Of a stretch of DNA of 9,168 nucleotides, positions 6,100 through 9,168 are shown piece after piece. Position 1 is the first letter of the stretch. Each line of letters begins with the position of its first letter. Below the pieces are notes generated by a model. The model did not search any database. It saw only the letters and a list, made by a program, of their open reading frames with translations, and was not told the origin of the DNA. This DNA comes from Deltaproteobacteria bacterium (GTDB lineage: Bacteria > Desulfobacterota_B > Binatia > UBA9968), in the NCBI GenBank assembly GCA_005879255.1, contig VBKY01000098.1, positions 1 through 9,168 of the forward strand, given 5' to 3'. A program made the translations under genes and the position numbers.

Positions 6100-7089
6100 T
6101 TAGCCTTTTCCGTTGATATTTTTGAATACTCCCTCTCGTTCCAACTCGTCGAGCAGCCGTTCGTCGACATACTTGTCCACGTTCGTCTCAAACTTGGATC
6201 CGGAGGTTCGCTGCGCCAACGATTCCAAGACGACGCGCAAACCGTCGTAGGATACGCGCGGCGGGAAGGAAAAGATCGGCCCATAAAACTGATAGGCTTC
6301 CTCGACGAGCGCAGAATTTTTCAGCTTCAGCCTTTGATTGGAAATCGCCAGGGCTTTCTCTTTATTCGTGATGAACTGGTAGAGGCCCTCGCTGTATGCC
6401 TGCAAGAAGCGCTTGACCACTTCACGGTTCTTTTCCAGGAAGGAGCGCCGGGTGGCAATGACATTGATCGGGAAGGCTGCCGTTTTGAGGTCGCTCAGGT
6501 TGGAGAAGATGTGCATCCCCATGCGGGAAGCCTCGCCGGTATCAGGGGGGGCGAGGAGAGTTGCGTCAAGGGCCCCCTTGGAGAGAGCGATAAGCCGATT
6601 GGTTGACGGACCCCCGGCGAGCAAAGTTACGGATTGCCTGGGGATGTTCCACTCTTTGAGAGCCAGTGCCATGGAAAGCTCGTGGGCGCCGCCGAACGCC
6701 ACGATGCCAACCTTTTTTCCTATCAGGTCCGTCGGCTGGCGGATATTTTTTTGCGTTACCAGACTAAAGGGAAACTTATTGACGGCGGCGGCAATGAGCA
6801 CGAGATCCGCTCCCTGACTGATGGCCGCGATCAGCGCGGTGCCGTCTGTCTGAGCAAAGTGAGTGCTTCCGCCCAGCAAGGCCTGAGTTCCCGGAGCCGA
6901 GCCAGAGATCATGACAAGATCGGGATTCAAACCATATTTTGCAAAGAAACCGAAGTCCTTTGTAGCCCATAGAGGTGCCGCACCTACACCAAAACCATTA
7001 TAGCTGGCCAAGTAGCGCTCCTGCGCAACGAGAGTCGCTGGACATGTGCTAAGGATTAGAAGGATGGCGAACCGCAATGCTTTTAACAT
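6100..7089 (-). CDS. Periplasmic ABC substrate-binding protein, NMT1/TauA-like
   Basis: A 329-residue secreted protein with signal peptide LRFAILLILSTCPATLVA (cleavage near Ala22). LSTC is not a proper lipobox because Thr precedes the Cys, so a soluble periplasmic form is likelier than a lipoprotein. The mature chain has the class hallmarks: YLASYNGFGVGAAPLWATKD, FFAKYGLNPDLVMISGSAPG, LLGGSTHFAQTDGTALIAA, then DLIGKKVGIVAFGG and DATLLAPPD. These place it in the NMT1/THI5-TauA family that feeds ABC importers for sulfonates, nitrate, thiamine precursors or aromatic acids. It is the first gene of the minus-strand series and is divergent from the NHL gene across a 511-bp intergenic region. The start lacks a strong Shine-Dalgarno. 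A TAAAAT hexamer (7118-7113) could be a -10 box, but no matching -35 is seen. Confidence 0.87.
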   Translation of the reverse strand: MLKALRFAILLILSTCPATLVAQERYLASYNGFGVGAAPLWATKDFGFFAKYGLNPDLVMISGSAPGTQALLGGSTHFAQTDGTALIAAISQGADLVLIAAAVNKFPFSLVTQKNIRQPTDLIGKKVGIVAFGGAHELSMALALKEWNIPRQSVTLLAGGPSTNRLIALSKGALDATLLAPPDTGEASRMGMHIFSNLSDLKTAAFPINVIATRRSFLEKNREVVKRFLQAYSEGLYQFITNKEKALAISNQRLKLKNSALVEEAYQFYGPIFSFPPRVSYDGLRVVLESLAQRTSGSKFETNVDKYVDERLLDELEREGVFKNINGKG

Positions 7090-7138
7090 CGTGACCTAGC
7101 CTTTCACTCTGGATTTTATCCCGTGCCTAGATCGCCTC

Positions 7139-7150
7139 GCACTTGAGTGC
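7139..7150. promoter_or_regulatory. Short palindrome upstream of the first binding-protein gene
   Basis: GCACT-TG-AGTGC is an inverted repeat with 5-bp arms and a 2-bp centre, 50 bp upstream of the ATG at 7089 and 14 bp before the possible intron-like 5' end at 7164. It could be an operator for the minus-strand genes; the evidence is symmetry and position only. Confidence 0.2.
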
Positions 7151-7163
7151 AGTGACGAGTCCC

Positions 7164-7506
7164 GTGCGATCTCAACTCGACCACACCGGTATCGAGGTCT
7201 GGTCGAGAGTCATTGGATTCCCAAATCGTTGGATTGCTCGAACTGGCCGCCTCCTCAATGAACTGAAGTCCGGCCGGGGGAGGGCCGGTCCCATGATGTG
7301 AAATCAAAGGTGTGACGGTGGTTAGGAAACTCAGCCGAGAGTCGTGCGGAAATTAGCTGAGAACTCAGTTAGCTGTCAAGCTGCCATGAAGTTCCAACCA
7401 TCGGCGAAAGGTGATAGGCCGCGACACGCCGGCAATGAAGAGAAAATCCCTAAGGTGTCCCGGGAATCCGCTCGAAGGCGTGAACGTTTGAACGCTTCGA
7501 GTTTTT
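7164..7506 (+). ncRNA. Possible 5' relic of a group II intron (domain I)
   Basis: This stretch in the divergent intergenic region has no convincing gene but dense RNA-like structure. It opens with GTGCGAT, matching the GUGYG 5' end of group II introns. It then has a hairpin CTCGACCA/TGGTCGAG (7176-7183 with 7200-7207), CCGGCC/GGCCGG (7270-7275 with 7283-7288) around a G-rich loop, a GTTAGGAAAC mini-hairpin near 7320, a bulged stem AGCTGAG/CTCAG (7356-7368), the element GCGAAAGGTGATAGGCC (about 7404-7420), and the hairpin at 7471-7501. Order and motifs resemble domain I of bacterial group II introns from memory. No reverse transcriptase/maturase and no domain V hairpin are present, so it would be a truncated, inactive copy. 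An alternative is a structured leader or small RNA. I could not fold or align it. Confidence 0.4.
7471..7506 (+). terminator. Terminator-like hairpin with T-tract
   Basis: CTCGAAGGCGT (7471-7481) pairs with ACGCTTCGAG (7492-7501) with one bulged G and a 10-nt loop, followed at once by five T (7502-7506). The form fits a Rho-independent terminator on the plus strand. It would end a transcript arising in the intergenic region, or insulate the NHL gene; it may equally be one stem of the intron-like element. The reverse complement lacks a T-tract, so it does not serve the minus strand. Confidence 0.45.
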
Positions 7507-7509
7507 CCC

Positions 7510-7539
7510 TTGACGGTTGTCGTTAATTTACCCTAGGCT
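7510..7539 (+). promoter_or_regulatory. Possible promoter of the NHL-repeat gene
   Basis: TTGACG (7510-7515, 5 of 6 of the -35 consensus) and TAGGCT (7534-7539, 3 of 6 of the -10) are separated by 18 bp. The start would be near 7547, about 55 nt before the ATG at 7601. It begins just after the terminator-like hairpin. The weak -10 keeps confidence low. Confidence 0.3.
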
Positions 7540-7600
7540 CGAAGCTAAATTCTGGTTTGCACGGGACATTCCGATAACGAGGGAATAGAGGAGAGAAGCC

Positions 7601-8724
7601 ATGAAGCGCAAGAATTTAAGTCGAGCCATTCTGATGGCATTGGTGTTCGTCGCTGGCGTCGAAGAGAAATCGATCTTCAGAACAGAGGCGGCAGCGCAAA
7701 CTTCCGACGCGCGAGCCCGCAACGTGCCGATGTTCGAGGTGGATCCCTCGTGGCCGAAGGTACCGGCAAAATGGAACCTCGGAGATGTGTCCAGCATCGC
7801 CATTGATGCACAGGGCAATGCCTGGGTCCTGCACCGTCCGCGCACGCTCAAGCCCGATCAGGCCGCGCTGGCTGCGCCGCCGATCATCGTGTTCGATCCG
7901 GCGGGCAATTTTATTAAGACCTGGGGAGGAGCGGGCAGCGGTTTTGAATGGGTCGAACGGGAGCACGGCATCCACATCGACTACAAGGGTTTCGTTTGGC
8001 TAGGCGGAAACAATTGCCCCGGGCTTAAGCTTCCCGGGCTCAAGCCGGTTGCCGATGACCAACTGCTGAAGTTCACCCAGGACGGCAAGTTCGTGCTGCA
8101 AATCGGCGGCAGCAACCAGAGCAAGGGCAATGCCGACACCAAGAACGTGCACCGCGCGGCGGATGTATGGGTCCATCAACAAACCAACGAAGCGTTCGTG
8201 GCCGACGGTTACGGCAATCATCATGTGATTATTTTCGACGCGGATACCGGCGCGTTCAAGCGCACCTTCGCCAACCAGCCGGTGGATGACGACCATTGTG
8301 AAAATGTTCCCAAACCTAACTTCGCTGATGCCGCGGGTCCGCAGAATTTCAGCATCGTCCACGCCATCCGCGTGGCCAACGACGGGACGGTGTACGTAGC
8401 CGATCGGGAAAACCGGCGCGTCCAGATGTTCACGAACGACGGTAAGTTCGTCAAGCAGGTGGTCAAGACCGCCACGCCGTTTGCGCGCAATCTGGCGTTG
8501 TCTCCAGACTCGGAACAGCAGTTCCTCTACGTCGGCAACGGGAAGGAGATTTCGGTTGTCGATCGTAAGACGCTCGAGATTGTGGGCAGCGTCCAGGGCG
8601 AAGGTATGCTGGAGGCGGCCACCAGATCGCGACCGATGTGAAAGGCAACCTCTACGTGGCGGCGACCGGCAATGGGATGCAGAAACTCACGTTCAAAGGA
8701 ATGTCGTCGTTGGCAAGCCGATAA
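7601..8724 (+). CDS. Secreted NHL-repeat (six-bladed beta-propeller) protein, frameshifted near the C-terminus
   Basis: The gene starts at ATG 7601 behind a strong Shine-Dalgarno (GAGGAGAG, 5-6 nt away). A signal peptide (AILMALVFVAGV, then a polar stretch to TEAAAQ) exports it. The mature chain has repeated propeller blades with the NHL pattern: SSIAIDAQGNAWVLHRP (64-80), HGIHIDYKGFVWLGG (122-136), ADVWVHQQTNEAFVADGYGNHHVIIFD (187-213), HAIRVANDGTVYVADRENRRVQMF (254-277) and a last blade. It resembles the NHL/6-bladed propeller proteins related to peptidyl-hydroxyglycine lyases, whose role in bacteria is mostly unknown. After Leu337 (8611) the frame is lost and a false stop comes at 8639-8641. 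Adding one base near 8611-8615 restores GGGHQIATDVKGNLYVAATG and GMQKLTFKG to a stop at 8722-8724, giving about 374 residues. The lesion may be a true mutation or an error in the G-run; the protein is otherwise well preserved. Confidence 0.8.
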
Positions 8725-8834
8725 GAGAAATGCGGTTATCCAAGCGGATTTCGTCGCAGGCTTCCATGCGTCGAGCGAAAGAGATTTTGTCTTATCCGCT
8801 CTTCGTGGCGTGTCTGTAATTGGCGCGGGCAGCG

Positions 8835-8866
8835 TTTCCGGAATTCCGGAAATATGAGAGTTTTTT
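8835..8866 (+). terminator. 18-bp perfect palindrome with a downstream T-tract
   Basis: TTTCCGGAATTCCGGAAA (8835-8852) is fully self-complementary and could form a 7-bp stem with an AATT loop. Six T follow at 8861-8866 after an 8-nt gap, which is longer than in standard terminators. It sits in the 220-bp gap between the converging NHL and release-factor-like genes, where a terminator is expected. A protein-binding site is the alternative. I see nothing else in the gap. Confidence 0.35.
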
Positions 8867-8944
8867 GCGGAAATTTCGTCGGACGTCAAGATCCATGACC
8901 AAATCTTAGTTTGTGGCGCTTGCTCTCACGTTTCCCCAACGAGT

Positions 8945-9168
8945 TCAATCGTCGTGGTCAGGGCGCACGCCGGCTCGGAGGGATTTCTTTTCCGCCTGAT
9001 GGCGCTTATCCACGAGCAGCTTAAGCTTGGCGCGTCGCGAGCGCTTTCTTTTCTGGCGGCGGATCCTGGCGATCTCTTGCTCTTCCGCGCTACTGGCTCC
9101 TCGGAGTTTCGCTTCGACTTTATCCAGCAGGATTCTTCGAGCTAAAAAACGATTAAGAGCCTGCGAGC
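8945..9168 (-). CDS. C-terminal part of a release-factor-like (RF-1 domain, ArfB-like) protein
   Basis: Reading the minus strand from the right edge gives an open frame of 73 residues ending at the TGA 8945-8947. It begins SQALNRFLARRILLDKVEAK, matching the region after the GGQ loop of RF-1-domain proteins. It then has the strongly basic helix RIRRQKRKRSRRAK and a tail KRHQAEKKSLRAG. Members such as ArfB/YaeJ and other small release-factor-like proteins hydrolyse peptidyl-tRNA on stalled ribosomes; the basic tail enters the mRNA channel. The GGQ catalytic loop and the start codon lie beyond the window. The family call is based on the shape and motif order of the C-terminus only. It converges with the NHL gene and is probably unrelated to the binding-protein group. 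Confidence 0.7.
   Translation of the reverse strand, partial: SQALNRFLARRILLDKVEAKLRGASSAEEQEIARIRRQKRKRSRRAKLKLLVDKRHQAEKKSLRAGVRPDHDD

Noticed and set aside
6100..7089. Lipoprotein reading of the first binding protein (LSTC)
   Set aside because: The residue before Cys is Thr, which is outside the usual lipobox; a signal peptidase I site follows after LVA.
7213..7235. TTGGATT direct repeats 16 bp apart (7213 and 7229), and TTAGCTG 16 bp apart (7353 and 7369)
   Set aside because: Heptamer pairs are expected by chance in about 500 bp; the second pair is explained by a local stem.
7344..7526. Small plus-strand ORF of 60 codons in the intergenic region
   Set aside because: GTG start without a Shine-Dalgarno; it runs through the hairpin and T-tract and overlaps the structured RNA region.
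1..9168. CRISPR arrays, tRNA or rRNA genes, and complete insertion sequences
   Set aside because: No regularly spaced repeats, cloverleaf-like segments, rRNA blocks or transposase genes were seen on reading both strands.

Overview
The window looks like chromosomal DNA from an uncultured, moderately GC-rich Gram-negative bacterium. Four or five genes begin with Sec-type signal peptides. Runs of lone periplasmic substrate-binding proteins and NHL beta-propeller proteins of this kind are common in soil and sediment proteobacteria and in Binatota-like lineages. That placement is only a guess from gene style; no rRNA or other marker gene is present.

Layout: (i) 1-821, plus strand: the C-terminal part of an unrecognised protein that enters from the left edge, with a perfect 12-bp inverted repeat at the edge, then the first ~43 codons of a SIR2-like NAD-binding protein that is abruptly cut off. 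(ii) 926-7089, minus strand: five genes read from right to left. They are a TauA/NMT1-type substrate-binding protein (6100-7089), a second one (4902-5876), an iron/spermidine-type solute-binding protein (3642-4745), a thiamine-diphosphate (ThDP) enzyme of the acetolactate synthase/benzoylformate decarboxylase family (2003-3637), and a secreted metallo-beta-lactamase-fold protein with a degenerate metal motif (926-1846), which has its own likely promoter. A decayed fragment of another binding-protein gene lies at 4769-4886. (iii) 7090-7600: a 511-bp divergent intergenic region. About 340 bp of it resembles the 5' part (domain I) of a group II intron on the plus strand, followed by a hairpin with a T-tract and a possible promoter. 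(iv) 7601-8724, plus: a secreted NHL-repeat beta-propeller protein with a single-base frameshift near its C-terminus. (v) 8945-9168, minus: the C-terminal part of a release-factor-like (RF-1 domain, ArfB-like) protein that runs off the right edge.

How the genes may work together (inference): the three binding proteins could capture small organic or metal-complexed ligands in the periplasm. The ThDP enzyme, only 4 bp from the iron-type binding protein gene, could act on a 2-oxo-acid derived from one such ligand. No permease or ATPase is present, so transport partners must be elsewhere. A 29-bp near-identical direct repeat occurs once at the SIR2 break and once in the decayed binding-protein fragment; together with the truncations and the intron-like relic it suggests a rearranged accessory region. 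I do not see a complete new defence or mobile system. The strongest oddities are the truncated SIR2 gene, the shared 29-bp repeat, the metal-motif loss in the MBL protein and the intron-like intergenic RNA.
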